DNA from: an uncultured Muribaculaceae bacterium
GTDB taxonomy: Bacteria; Bacteroidota; Bacteroidia; Bacteroidales; Muribaculaceae
Assembly: GCA_958436175.1 (NCBI GenBank)
Contig: CAUBJF010000003.1
Location: forward strand, 248,001 to 312,000
DNA length: 64,000 nt
Reading direction: 5' to 3'
How positions within the stretch are numbered: position 1 is the first letter of the stretch; each line of letters begins with the position of its first letter. Below the pieces are notes generated by a model that was not told the origin of the DNA, made no database searches, and saw only the letters and a program-made list of their open reading frames with translations. The position numbers were made by a program, and so were the translations under genes. Of this stretch, positions 25,082-34,550 are shown one piece after another.

Positions 25082-28000
25082 CCGCCTCCAGACCATGCGC
25101 GACAACATTGAGGCGATAAGGCTTGCACTGCGCCTCGGCGTTGCCGGACGCACTGCGCAAAATGCCGAAGAACGCGAGATATTGCGGAAATATGCCGGTT
25201 TTGGCGGATTGAAGTGCATACTCAACGATGCCAATGATTTGGAGGATGCTGCCAAATGGAGCAAATCGGATATCGAATTGTTTGCGCCGACTGTTGAACT
25301 GCGCCACCTTATTCACGACTATTCAAAGGATGACAAGGAGTTTGCGCGATATATGGACTCTCTCAAAACTTCGGTGCTGACAGCGTTTTATACCGACAAT
25401 CGCATCGTGGATGCCATATCAGATGCGCTAAAATATTCCGGTGTCGAGGTGAAAAGTTTTCTGGAACCGTCAGCCGGTCAGGGTGCATTTATTGATTCCT
25501 TCCTACGCAATGACAAGTACCCCGGTGCCGAGGTATTGGCCTACGAGAAGGATTTGCTCACAGGCAAAATCCTTTCAGCCCTGCACCCCTCAATACTGAC
25601 CCGGATAGAAGGCTTTGAAAAGATTGAGCGCGATTTCAACGGATATTTCGATGTTGCCGCATCTAATGTTCCTTTCGGTGATTTTGCTGTCACAGACCCG
25701 GCGTATGCCGTAAGCAAGGATGTTGCCTATCGTCAGGCTACCAAGACAATCCACAATTATTTCTTCCTGAAAGCGCTCGACCAAGTACGCGAGGGAGGAC
25801 TTGTTGCTTTCATTGCATCGCAGGGTGTGATGAACGCGGGAAGTCCTTTCGTGAGGATGGAGCTTGTGAAGCGTGCCGACCTTGTGGCAGCATTGCGTCT
25901 TCCCAACAATACTTTTTCCGACAATGCCGGAACGGATGCGGGATCCGACCTGATTATACTCCAGAAGCACACGGGAAAGAAAGCGTTATCTGCCGACGAG
26001 GAATTTTTCATTCAATCGGTTGTTGACCGTGGTACAAAAGTTCCCGGTAACAAGTTCTTTCAGGCGTTTCCCCAGAATGTGATATGCACCGATGCCAAAG
26101 TCGGAACAGACCAGTTTGGGAAACCGGCTATCTTTTACAAGCACGAAGGTGGTGTTGACGGCATAGCCCGCGATTTGCGGGATGCGCTTGACGAGTCGTT
26201 GCGCCTGCGCCTGAATCTGGAACTGTATAATTCCAACGGTATCAAACCGCCTACGCCTGACCCTGTAAAGCCGACACCAACGCCGAAAGTAGAGCAGGAA
26301 GTCAAGCCCGAACCTCCGAAGCAGAAGCCTTTGGCCGAGAAGATTGAGCAGAGGAACGAGCCTTTGCTCAAACAGTATCAGGAGATGAAAAAGAAACATC
26401 CTGATGCTATTCTTATGTTTCGTGTCGGCGATTTCTATGAAATTTTCGGCAAGGATGCGGTTGAAGCGTCGGAAATTCTGGGCATCACCCTGACGCGCCG
26501 GATGAACGGCCTTGACAACCGTATAGAGCTTGCCGGATTTCCGCATCACGCGCTCGACACATATCTGCCCAAACTTGTGCGGGCCGGCAAACGTGTGGCT
26601 ATATGTGAGCAGCTTGAAGACCCGAAGCTAAAAAGGACTCCAAAGCAGAAAGTGGTAGAGACGGTTACGCCTAATCAGCCTCCGAAGACTGAACCCAAGC
26701 CCGTTGAGCCGCCAAAGGCAGCACCTACCCAAGAGATTGAAACTGACGGCAGACCCGATTACTCGGACAATCCCGACCCGCGTCTGTTCGCCTATAATCT
26801 TTTCGGAGAGCTGGAGCCAATAGGCAAACCGCGCCCGCAGCCGAAGTATAAAGTGGAAGCCTCGGAGTCAAAGCCCCGTCCGACTGTAAAAGTCGATGAC
26901 ATTCCGGTAAAAAAGTTCCGACCTCTTTCAGAAAAGGAACTGGAGTTTTACGGTTCGTTGAACTGGGAGGACAATCCACCCATCAACGGATTCTATGAAA
27001 CAATGATGTCGATTGCACATCGCCAAATGGAGGAAATGCGTCTGGAGAAAGAGGCTCAGGAAGCTGCACAAGCCGCCGGTATCGCTCCCGGCGAAACTTA
27101 TATCGAAAAGACCGAGGGCGATTTTATCCCCGGCGGACGAAACCGCACCTCAAAGGTGACGGCAATCCCCATCGAACCGAAAGCGCCGGAGCGCGATATG
27201 TCGCCCCGTCCTTTCCCGGAGGATATTAAGTTCTTCCATAAGAACGGCTCTATGGTGGTTGCCGACGGCATGGTTGGTTTTCTGTCGGATGTGCGCAAAA
27301 CGAGTGCCACATTCACACCCCTCAACCTCAAACCGGAGCAGGAGAAACGCGCCATGCTTTATATCACTCTATCGGAGACATATCAGCAACTCTACAATTA
27401 CGAAGCTGAAACTCACGAACCGTCAGAGCATCTGCGCGAACACCTCAATCAGTATTACGATGAGTTTGTCGCTAAGTATGGCAATCTCAATGAGAAACAG
27501 AATGTCAAGTTCATCTTAATGGACGCCAATGGTCGTGACGCCCTCGCATTGGAGCGCGGCGAGAACGGCCAGTTTGTAAAGTCTGACATCTTCGACCATC
27601 CTGTGTCTTTCGCTCTCGATGAAGTGACAAGCGTTGATACTCCGCTGGAGGCACTGACTGCATCGCTCAACAAATTCGGCGAAGTCAATCTCGAATATAT
27701 GTCATCTCTTGTGGATATGGACGAGGACGCAATGGTTGAAAACCTTGAAGGACACATATATTACAATCCATTAGTAAAGAACTACGAGATAAAAGACCGC
27801 TTCATTGCCGGGAACGTGGTTGCCAAAGCCGAGGCTGTCAAGGCATGGATTGACCGGGAGGAAGAACGCATCAAGGTTTTCCCCGGTTATGACGGCATAG
27901 AGCCATTCATCGCCATGTCGCAGGACTCTCTCAAAGCTTTGGAGGAAGCCCGGCCCCGCCGTATCGAGTTCGACGAGCTTGATTTCAACTTCGGCGAGCG

Positions 28001-31000
28001 ATGGATACCTACGGGTATCTACTCGGCATATATGAGCCATCTGTATGAAACAGAAATTAAAATAGCATATTCTTCCTCGATGGATGAATATTCGGCAGAT
28101 GCGCCACACAAAAACATGAAGATATGGGAGGAATTCTGTGTCAAAGGTTATTATCGTGTCTATGACGGCATGAGCCTTCTTAAACACGCTCTTCACAATA
28201 CCATACCTGACATAAAGAAGTCAATCGGCAAGGATGATGACGGACACGACATAAAAGTTCCTGACAACGAGGCTATCCAACTCGCCAATACCAAGATTGA
28301 TGAAATCCGCAATGGATTCTCAGAATGGCTGGAGGCTCAATCGCCGGAGTTTAAGGAAAGACTTGTTGATTTGTATAACAACAAGTTCAACTGCTTTGTG
28401 CGTCCTCAGTATGACGGCAGCCATCAGACCTTCCCGGATTTGAACATGAAAATGTTGGGAGACCGCTATGGAATCAGCTCCATTTATCAGTCGCAAAAGG
28501 ACTGTATATGGATGCTGAAACAGAACGGCGGAGGGATATGCGATCACGAGGTTGGAACAGGTAAAACGCTGATAATGTGCATTGCAGCGCATGAGATGAA
28601 GCGTCTGGGACTGGCTCACAAACCGATGATTATCGGTCTTAAAGCCAACGTAGCCGAGATAGCCATGACCTATCAGTCGGCTTACCCCAACGCCCGCATA
28701 CTGTTCGCCGATGAAAAGAGTTTCAAGGCGGATAACCGAGTCAACTTCTTCAACCAGATAAAGAATAACGATTATGATTGTGTTATCATGTCGCACGACC
28801 AGTTCGGCAAGATACCGCAGTCGCCGGAAATGCAGCAGCAGATTCTTCAGGCTGAACTTGACACGGTTGAGGAGAACCTCGAAGTGGTGAAGCAGCAAGG
28901 GCATGATGTATCGCGTGGTATGCTCAAAGGTTTGATAAAGCGTAAGGAGAACCTGACAGCCAAGATTGCCACCATCCAGTACCAGATGGATCAGAACAAG
29001 GATAATGTGGTGGATTTCAAGCAAATGGGTATTGACCATATCTTCGTAGATGAATCGCACCAGTTCAAGAACCTGATGTTCAACACCCGACATGACCGTG
29101 TGGCTGGTCTGGGCAACAGCGAGGGAAGCCAGAGGGCACTCAATCTGTTGTATGCCATACGCACCATTCAGGAACGGACAGGTAAGGATTTGGGTGCTAC
29201 TTTTCTCAGTGGTACCACCATATCCAATAGCCTGACGGAATTGTATTTGTTGTTTAAGTATCTTCGCCCGAATGAACTTGAAAGGCAAGAGATTAGATGC
29301 TTCGACGCATGGGCGGCAATCTTCGCAAAAAAGACCACGGACTTCGAGTTCAATGTCACCAATAATATTGTGGCAAAGGACAGATTCAGGTACTTTATCA
29401 AGGTGCCGGAACTGGCGGCGTTTTATAATGAGATCACGGACTACCGCACGGCGGAGGATGTGGGTGTTGACCGTCCTGAAAAACGGGAGATACTCCACAA
29501 TATACCGCCAACGCCACAGCAGGAGGTTTTCATTCAGAAGCTTATGGAGTTTGCCAAGACCGGCGACGCCACTATACTCGGACGGGCACCTTTGAGCGAG
29601 ACCGAGGAAAAGGCGAAGATGCTTATAGCTACTGACTATGCTCGCAAAATGGCGCTGGATATGCGCATGATTGACCCTGAATATGGCGATGATCCGAACA
29701 ACAAAGCCTCACACTGCGCCCGTATGATAGCGGAATATTATCGCAAATATGACGCTCAACGCGGTACACAGTTTGTGTTCAGTGATTTATCAACATACAA
29801 ACCCGGCGAGTGGAATTTCTATTCGGAGGTCAAGCGTAAGCTGATTGAGGATTACGGGATTCCGGCACATGAAATCAGGTTTATACAAGAATGTAAGACG
29901 GAGCGCAGCCGTAAGGCTGTTATTCAGGCTATGAATGATGGCGATGTGCGGGTATTGTTCGGTTCTACCTCAATGCTGGGTACCGGAGTTAACGCTCAAA
30001 GAAGGTGTGTTGCAATTCATCATGCAGATACGCCCTGGCGCCCAAGCGATTTGACTCAACGTGACGGCAGAGGCATACGAGCCGGTAACGAGATAGCCAA
30101 GTTATACGCTGATAATAAGGTTGATGTAATCATCTATGCCGTGGAGAAGTCATTGGATTCCTACAAGTTCAATCTTCTTCACTGCAAGGCGACATTCATA
30201 GCCCAGCTCAAATCCGGTGCGCTCGGAGCGAGAACCATCGACGAGGGTGCAATGGATGAAAAGAACGGTATGAACTTCTCGGAATATATGGCTATTTTAT
30301 CGGGCAACACTGACCTGCTGGAAAAGGCGAAACTTGAAAAACGCATCGCAGCACTGGAGAGTGAACGCAAGGCGCACAACAAGGGCATCTCCGATTCCAA
30401 GTTCCGCTATCAGACCGTCACCCACGACATTGCCAACAACGAGGCGGCAATCGAGAGGATGAGGGCTGACGCTGCCCGGTATGAGTCTGTTGTCAAACGT
30501 GATAAGGACGGTAATCCGCTCAACAACCTCACCATTGACACCTGCAATCTCTCCGACGAGAAGAACATGGGTATCCATCTACAAGGACTGGCGCAACGTA
30601 CTGACACCCACGGTCAGTATCAACGTATCGGTGAGGTCTATGGTTTCCCGATCAGCATAATCTCGGAGCGCACGTTGGTTGACGGCAAGGAGTCCGTTCA
30701 GAACCGTTTTGTAGTCGAAGGCAACTACAAATACAAGTTCAACAATGGCTTCATCGCCATGAGCGACACCCACGCCGCGTGCATGAACTTCCTCAACGCT
30801 CTGGAGAAGATTCCCGGCATCATAACTCAGTACGAGGAACGCACCGCAAAACTGAAAGCCGATGTTCCCCAGCTCGAAGCCATCATCTCGAAACAATGGG
30901 GCAAAGAGGACGAGCTGAAGCAACTTAAATCCGACCTCGCCGCCCTCGACCGCAAAATTACTGCCGAACTCGCTCCCAAGCATGATGAAAAGGACGGCGA

Positions 31001-31148
31001 GGAGGTCAAGCAACAGTCCGACACACAAAGAATCGAAGTAAGAGATAATCAGGCTCATACCGAAGACTCCAAAAAGTCAATGGTCGCAGAACCAGTATCT
31101 ATATACAAATCTTCTGCTCCACAATTCAGAAGTGGTGCCCATCTATGA
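25071..31148 (+). CDS. Giant DNA methylase, MutS N-domain and SNF2-type helicase fusion
   Basis: 2025 residues. Modules: (1) an N6-adenine methylase-like domain with SAM motif EPSAGQGAF (~131) and a catalytic-type NVPF instead of NPPF/Y (~198); (2) a MutS domain-I module at ~433-523 containing DAILMFRVGDFYEIFGKDA with the mismatch-binding F-x-E motif; (3) a Pro/Lys-rich linker and an uncharacterised middle; (4) an SF2/SNF2 helicase with GTGKT (~1160), a DESH box (VDESHQFKN, ~1326), SGTT (~1379), GSTSMLGTGVN and QRDGRGIRAGN (~1633-1670); (5) a coiled-coil-rich tail. Such methylase-helicases are common on Bacteroidetes ICEs; a role in protecting or remodelling transferred DNA is inferred. Its ATG overlaps the preceding stop by 11 bp. 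Confidence 0.85.
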   Translation: MAYNRLQTMRDNIEAIRLALRLGVAGRTAQNAEEREILRKYAGFGGLKCILNDANDLEDAAKWSKSDIELFAPTVELRHLIHDYSKDDKEFARYMDSLKTSVLTAFYTDNRIVDAISDALKYSGVEVKSFLEPSAGQGAFIDSFLRNDKYPGAEVLAYEKDLLTGKILSALHPSILTRIEGFEKIERDFNGYFDVAASNVPFGDFAVTDPAYAVSKDVAYRQATKTIHNYFFLKALDQVREGGLVAFIASQGVMNAGSPFVRMELVKRADLVAALRLPNNTFSDNAGTDAGSDLIILQKHTGKKALSADEEFFIQSVVDRGTKVPGNKFFQAFPQNVICTDAKVGTDQFGKPAIFYKHEGGVDGIARDLRDALDESLRLRLNLELYNSNGIKPPTPDPVKPTPTPKVEQEVKPEPPKQKPLAEKIEQRNEPLLKQYQEMKKKHPDAILMFRVGDFYEIFGKDAVEASEILGITLTRRMNGLDNRIELAGFPHHALDTYLPKLVRAGKRVAICEQLEDPKLKRTPKQKVVETVTPNQPPKTEPKPVEPPKAAPTQEIETDGRPDYSDNPDPRLFAYNLFGELEPIGKPRPQPKYKVEASESKPRPTVKVDDIPVKKFRPLSEKELEFYGSLNWEDNPPINGFYETMMSIAHRQMEEMRLEKEAQEAAQAAGIAPGETYIEKTEGDFIPGGRNRTSKVTAIPIEPKAPERDMSPRPFPEDIKFFHKNGSMVVADGMVGFLSDVRKTSATFTPLNLKPEQEKRAMLYITLSETYQQLYNYEAETHEPSEHLREHLNQYYDEFVAKYGNLNEKQNVKFILMDANGRDALALERGENGQFVKSDIFDHPVSFALDEVTSVDTPLEALTASLNKFGEVNLEYMSSLVDMDEDAMVENLEGHIYYNPLVKNYEIKDRFIAGNVVAKAEAVKAWIDREEERIKVFPGYDGIEPFIAMSQDSLKALEEARPRRIEFDELDFNFGERWIPTGIYSAYMSHLYETEIKIAYSSSMDEYSADAPHKNMKIWEEFCVKGYYRVYDGMSLLKHALHNTIPDIKKSIGKDDDGHDIKVPDNEAIQLANTKIDEIRNGFSEWLEAQSPEFKERLVDLYNNKFNCFVRPQYDGSHQTFPDLNMKMLGDRYGISSIYQSQKDCIWMLKQNGGGICDHEVGTGKTLIMCIAAHEMKRLGLAHKPMIIGLKANVAEIAMTYQSAYPNARILFADEKSFKADNRVNFFNQIKNNDYDCVIMSHDQFGKIPQSPEMQQQILQAELDTVEENLEVVKQQGHDVSRGMLKGLIKRKENLTAKIATIQYQMDQNKDNVVDFKQMGIDHIFVDESHQFKNLMFNTRHDRVAGLGNSEGSQRALNLLYAIRTIQERTGKDLGATFLSGTTISNSLTELYLLFKYLRPNELERQEIRCFDAWAAIFAKKTTDFEFNVTNNIVAKDRFRYFIKVPELAAFYNEITDYRTAEDVGVDRPEKREILHNIPPTPQQEVFIQKLMEFAKTGDATILGRAPLSETEEKAKMLIATDYARKMALDMRMIDPEYGDDPNNKASHCARMIAEYYRKYDAQRGTQFVFSDLSTYKPGEWNFYSEVKRKLIEDYGIPAHEIRFIQECKTERSRKAVIQAMNDGDVRVLFGSTSMLGTGVNAQRRCVAIHHADTPWRPSDLTQRDGRGIRAGNEIAKLYADNKVDVIIYAVEKSLDSYKFNLLHCKATFIAQLKSGALGARTIDEGAMDEKNGMNFSEYMAILSGNTDLLEKAKLEKRIAALESERKAHNKGISDSKFRYQTVTHDIANNEAAIERMRADAARYESVVKRDKDGNPLNNLTIDTCNLSDEKNMGIHLQGLAQRTDTHGQYQRIGEVYGFPISIISERTLVDGKESVQNRFVVEGNYKYKFNNGFIAMSDTHAACMNFLNALEKIPGIITQYEERTAKLKADVPQLEAIISKQWGKEDELKQLKSDLAALDRKITAELAPKHDEKDGEEVKQQSDTQRIEVRDNQAHTEDSKKSMVAEPVSIYKSSAPQFRSGAHL

Positions 31149-31150
31149 AA

Positions 31151-31194
31151 TCAGTCGCTACTGTATGCCATAAACGGTATGCAGTAGCGACTGA
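31151..31194. terminator. Long 19-bp hairpin between helicase gene and cargo (bidirectional terminator?)
   Basis: TCAGTCGCTACTGTATGCC pairs fully with GGTATGCAGTAGCGACTGA, counting two G-U pairs, around a six-base loop. It begins two bases after the helicase stop and lies 20 bp past the convergent aldo/keto reductase stop. No T-run follows on the plus strand. Confidence 0.65.
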
Positions 31195-31213
31195 CTTATG
31201 TTCAAATGTAGGT

Positions 31214-32053
31214 TTATCTCCAACCCATGAACATCTTGACGACTTCCGGGTCGTGATGGTCGAAGAAGAGACTATGACCGAGGTCAAGTGCCTCGATTTT
31301 TTTCATATCGGCTTTGGAGAGAGTAATGTCGGGAGTGTGGAAGTTTTCTATCATTCTTTCCTTGTGGGTACTCTTCGGAATGATTATCACTCCGCGCTGA
31401 TATAGGTATGCAAGTGCAACCTGCGGAATGCTAAGGCCGTGTTCTTTAGCTATCTCGCCGAGAACGGGATTGGTGAAGAGCCCGTTGCGCCCTTCGGCAA
31501 GCGGGCCCCACGACATGATGCGGGTGCCATACTCTTCCATGATTTTCTGTGCCTCAATCTGCTGGTCAAATACATGGGTTTCCACCTGATTGACAGCCGG
31601 AATAATCTCCACATTACTTGCGAGGTCAATGAAGTGGTCGGGATAGAAGTTCGACACTCCGATTGCGCGAAGTTTTCCTTCCTTATATGCCGCTTCAAGA
31701 GCGCGATAAGCCCCATAGCGGTCGCAGAAAGGCTGGTGAAGCAGCATCAGGTCGATGTAGTCAGTCTGAAGTTTGCGCAGGCTTTCGTCGATGGATGTCT
31801 TGGCCTTTTCGTAGCCGTAATTGGAAATCCAGACTTTAGACACGACAAAGATTTCATCGCGAGGAATGCCGCTTTTGCGGATGGCATTACCGACTTCTTC
31901 TTCATTGTTGTATGCCTGAGCCGTGTCTATCAACCGGTAGCCTACATTCAGAGCATCGCTGACACAACGCTCGCACTCGGCAGGAGATACCTGATATACG
32001 CCATAACCGAGCTGGGGCATTTCGACCCCATTGTTAAGTTTGATGATGTTCAT
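31214..32053 (-). CDS. Aldo/keto reductase (cytosolic type)
   Basis: 279 residues, TIM-barrel AKR of the AKR5/2,5-diketogluconate reductase type. The catalytic tetrad is in place: Asp in YRLIDTAQAYNNEEEVG, Tyr in the same segment, Lys in FVVSKVWISNYG, His in LMLLHQPF. The NADPH site IIPKSTHKERMIENF is present. It reduces aldehydes or ketones with NADPH. There is no signal peptide, unlike two AKR paralogues in this cargo. It is the last gene of the nine-gene minus-strand operon that starts at 39844. Confidence 0.93.
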   Translation of the reverse strand: MNIIKLNNGVEMPQLGYGVYQVSPAECERCVSDALNVGYRLIDTAQAYNNEEEVGNAIRKSGIPRDEIFVVSKVWISNYGYEKAKTSIDESLRKLQTDYIDLMLLHQPFCDRYGAYRALEAAYKEGKLRAIGVSNFYPDHFIDLASNVEIIPAVNQVETHVFDQQIEAQKIMEEYGTRIMSWGPLAEGRNGLFTNPVLGEIAKEHGLSIPQVALAYLYQRGVIIIPKSTHKERMIENFHTPDITLSKADMKKIEALDLGHSLFFDHHDPEVVKMFMGWR

Positions 32054-32058
32054 AACGG

Positions 32059-32634
32059 TTACTTTTGATTGATCCAGTCTTTGATTTTATCCTTGTTGGC
32101 TGAAATGCGAAGTCCTGTTTTCCATTTAAGGTCGGGGTAACCTTTCTTCAGGGTTGCGTCGGCTTCCGACATCGGGCTTTCGTATGATGTGCAGAAGGGA
32201 TAGAGCGTTTTGCCTTTGAGTTGCTCACGATAGTTGTCGAGGAACGTGCGGATTACGGCCGGTTCTTCATGCCACCAGATAGGGAAACCGATGAAAACCG
32301 TATCGACCTCGGCCCAATCGACATCTACCGGCTTAATAGCCGGACGAAGCGACTGGTTGAGGTGTTCCTGAGTGCAGCGTGATTGCTCGTTGACCCAATC
32401 CACATCTTCCGATGAATAAGGCTGTTCGGGCATAAGGCGAATCATTTTTGCACCCGTGACGGACGCGACATCCTTGGCGGCGAGTTCGGTATTGCCGGAG
32501 TGGGTGAAGTAAACTATAACAGCTTTCATATCTTTGTCATTATGTTGTTCGGAGGCGGTTGAAGGTTTCGACGCGCAGGCGTTGAGCGAGAAGAGACATG
32601 CAGCCGCAATCATAAAAGTTTTAACGATTTTCAT
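32059..32634 (-). CDS. Flavodoxin-type lipoprotein
   Basis: 191 residues. A lipoprotein signal (LFSLNAC) is followed by a flavodoxin fold with the FMN phosphate loop VIVYFTHSGNTELAAKDVA, the second flavin loop IGFPIWWHEEPAV, and the FCTSYESPMSEA region. Flavodoxins carry electrons as FMN. A lipidated, exported flavodoxin is unusual because FMN loading and reductases are cytosolic. Operon neighbour of an AKR (5 bp) and an alpha/beta hydrolase (3 bp). Confidence 0.88.
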   Translation of the reverse strand: MKIVKTFMIAAACLFSLNACASKPSTASEQHNDKDMKAVIVYFTHSGNTELAAKDVASVTGAKMIRLMPEQPYSSEDVDWVNEQSRCTQEHLNQSLRPAIKPVDVDWAEVDTVFIGFPIWWHEEPAVIRTFLDNYREQLKGKTLYPFCTSYESPMSEADATLKKGYPDLKWKTGLRISANKDKIKDWINQK

Positions 32635-32637
32635 TGC

Positions 32638-33750
32638 TTAAAGGTTTTTGCCAAAGAACTCGATAAGTTTATCACTGATTTGTGTAACGTATTCCGGCAC
32701 ATAGTAGGTCTGGATATGTGTCGCTCCCGGCACGAGGAACATCTCCTTGTTGTCTGTACCGGTGGCTTTGCTGAAACATTGTTCGGTCATGTAAAGGGTA
32801 TCGGCATTTTTGCCGGCAATCATCAGCAGCGGCACATTGATGAGCTGCATATCCTCCGATGCGTCCCAATCCATGAGGTCGATCAGACTGCTCTTCGTGT
32901 AGCGGAATGTTGAGTTGGGGTGCTTGTAATTCACGAGGTAGTAGTCGTATCCCTCGCGGTAGAGGTCAAAGGGGAGTTTGGCAGCCTGTTCGGGCGTAAC
33001 GCCGCTCATGTCGCCGACATACTCGATTTCGCCACCTTCGGCTTCTCTCTGACGCGCAGCGCAGGCATCGGCAAGACGCTCCTGAATCTGATTGATCTGC
33101 GAATCAAGGAATCCGTTGCGGCGCACCAACCCGGAATTGAATAGGCTGAGTGTGGCGACAGCCTTGAAACGTTTGTCGCTTTGCGCGGCTTTAGCCGTAT
33201 AACCTCCGCCACCGCAGATACCGAGTATGCCCATGCGCTCACTGTCAACGCCGGGATATGTCGCAAGAATGTCGGCGGCACGGTGTATGTCCTCGATACG
33301 GTTTGCAGGCTTATCAGTCTGACGGGGTTCACCTCCGCTTGCACCTTGATAGGCTGCATCGAAAGCCAGGGTTATATAACCTCTTTCTGCCATGATCTGA
33401 GCATAATTTCCGGCAACCTGCTCCTTGACGCCGCCATTAGGATGGGCTACTACCAGCGCGGGATAACTTTTTGCCGAGTCATATCCAGCCGGAGTATATA
33501 CATTAGCCTGAATCTTCAGGCCGTTCAGGTCATAAGAAATCGGGTGGATATTGACTTTGCCCGGTTCATTCTCCATAATGGCATTGTCATACACAAGTCC
33601 ATAAGGATTACCCTTGTAAGAAAGGACATCCTCCAGAGCGACTTCTTCATAAATGGGTTTGTTGTTCATATCGTTTGTTGTTTGAGCCGCACCGCCTGCG
33701 TAACTTATCAAGAGACAGACCGTCGCAGCCATGAGTTTATTGATTTTCAT
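32638..33750 (-). CDS. Exported alpha/beta hydrolase, dienelactone hydrolase-like
   Basis: 370 residues with a Sec signal (CLLISYAGGAAQ). Oxyanion region VVAHPNGGVKEQ. The nucleophile elbow reads ILGICGGGGYTAKAA, with Cys rather than Ser, as in dienelactone hydrolase. Asp and His candidates lie in the C-terminal part (IAGKNADTLY, VPGATHIQTYY). Likely substrates are small esters or lactones, not identifiable from sequence. An internal promoter may lie upstream. Confidence 0.85.
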   Translation of the reverse strand: MKINKLMAATVCLLISYAGGAAQTTNDMNNKPIYEEVALEDVLSYKGNPYGLVYDNAIMENEPGKVNIHPISYDLNGLKIQANVYTPAGYDSAKSYPALVVAHPNGGVKEQVAGNYAQIMAERGYITLAFDAAYQGASGGEPRQTDKPANRIEDIHRAADILATYPGVDSERMGILGICGGGGYTAKAAQSDKRFKAVATLSLFNSGLVRRNGFLDSQINQIQERLADACAARQREAEGGEIEYVGDMSGVTPEQAAKLPFDLYREGYDYYLVNYKHPNSTFRYTKSSLIDLMDWDASEDMQLINVPLLMIAGKNADTLYMTEQCFSKATGTDNKEMFLVPGATHIQTYYVPEYVTQISDKLIEFFGKNL

Positions 33751-33772
33751 AATGCACTTGACTTAACAATTT

Positions 33773-33805
33773 ACAAATTACGGCAGTTTATGTTAACCGA
33801 CAAAA
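33773..33805 (-). promoter_or_regulatory. Possible internal promoter in the cargo operon
   Basis: On the minus strand TTTTG, 20 bp, then TAATTTGT (one T short of consensus), in the only sizeable gap (93 bp) of the nine-gene operon. Confidence 0.45.
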
Positions 33806-33843
33806 TTGAAATAGATACCGACAAAAGCGCAAGGCAGGACTTG

Positions 33844-34548
33844 TCATCTATGGAATTTATAACGGAGCCAGACAATACCGTGGTCCCGTTTCTCCACCGA
33901 CAATAACTCAAGCGTTTGCCCGGAGGCTGGTCGCTCGTCGGAAGCACCGAGATACTCAAATATAGAGGGTGCGGTTGTTAGTCCGTCTATTCCGGGGTAT
34001 ATCACAAGGCTCAACTCATCAAGCAGCCCAGCCGCAAGCATTGCACCGTCTATTATTCCACCGCCTTGCAACGAGATTTTCCCGACCCCAAACTTGCCGT
34101 AAAGAATCTCCATCGCTTCGCCGAGAGCAGTGGCATCGGGAAGCACGATATAGGAAATTCCTTTTTCTTCAAGCATTTCAAGATAATCGGCGGTGGCATT
34201 CGTGCCGAGAATCGTCACTATATTATCGCCGCGCAAACGGTCGGAAGTAAAGAAGATGTCGGCATCAGGGTCAACGGTTATAAAGAGCCTCGCGGATTCT
34301 CTGTTACCGATATGGATTGTATCAGCAGCCGGATGTCTGTCGCTCTTGGGCATGAATTTGTAAGGGAACGCTTCACGAGCTGTCGCCTTGCCGAACATCC
34401 ATGCGTCAGTGTCGAGAAGTCGACCGATTGCGGCATATTCGGCAAAGAGTTTTCCGGCTTCCGTCCCGTCAAAGGGAGGCGTCCAACGCGAGGGCAACAG
34501 ACGACCGTCAACAGAACTCATTATGTGGCAGATAATTTCAGGTTTCAT
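33844..34548 (-). CDS. RibD C-terminal/dihydrofolate reductase-like reductase
   Basis: 234 residues, no signal. The start PEIICHIMSSVDGRLLPSRW is typical of the RibD_C family, with GRLLDTDAWMFGKATAR and the NADPH-binding LQGGGIIDGAMLAAGLLDEL. The family includes riboflavin-pathway reductases and many stand-alone NADPH reductases of unknown substrate. It is not a housekeeping DHFR or RibD, since the deaminase half is absent. Within the operon it is 2 bp from the next AKR gene. Confidence 0.85.
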   Translation of the reverse strand: MKPEIICHIMSSVDGRLLPSRWTPPFDGTEAGKLFAEYAAIGRLLDTDAWMFGKATAREAFPYKFMPKSDRHPAADTIHIGNRESARLFITVDPDADIFFTSDRLRGDNIVTILGTNATADYLEMLEEKGISYIVLPDATALGEAMEILYGKFGVGKISLQGGGIIDGAMLAAGLLDELSLVIYPGIDGLTTAPSIFEYLGASDERPASGQTLELLSVEKRDHGIVWLRYKFHR

Positions 34549-34550
34549 AA

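Noticed and set aside
26370..26640. A MutS gene
   Set aside because: Only the N-terminal recognition module is present inside a larger protein; MutS clamp and ATPase domains are absent.
28320..29498. 392-residue minus-strand frame inside the helicase gene
   Set aside because: Antisense to helicase motifs that are intact on the plus strand.
31151..31194. The long hairpin as an insertion sequence end
   Set aside because: No transposase nearby and no second copy as a matching end.
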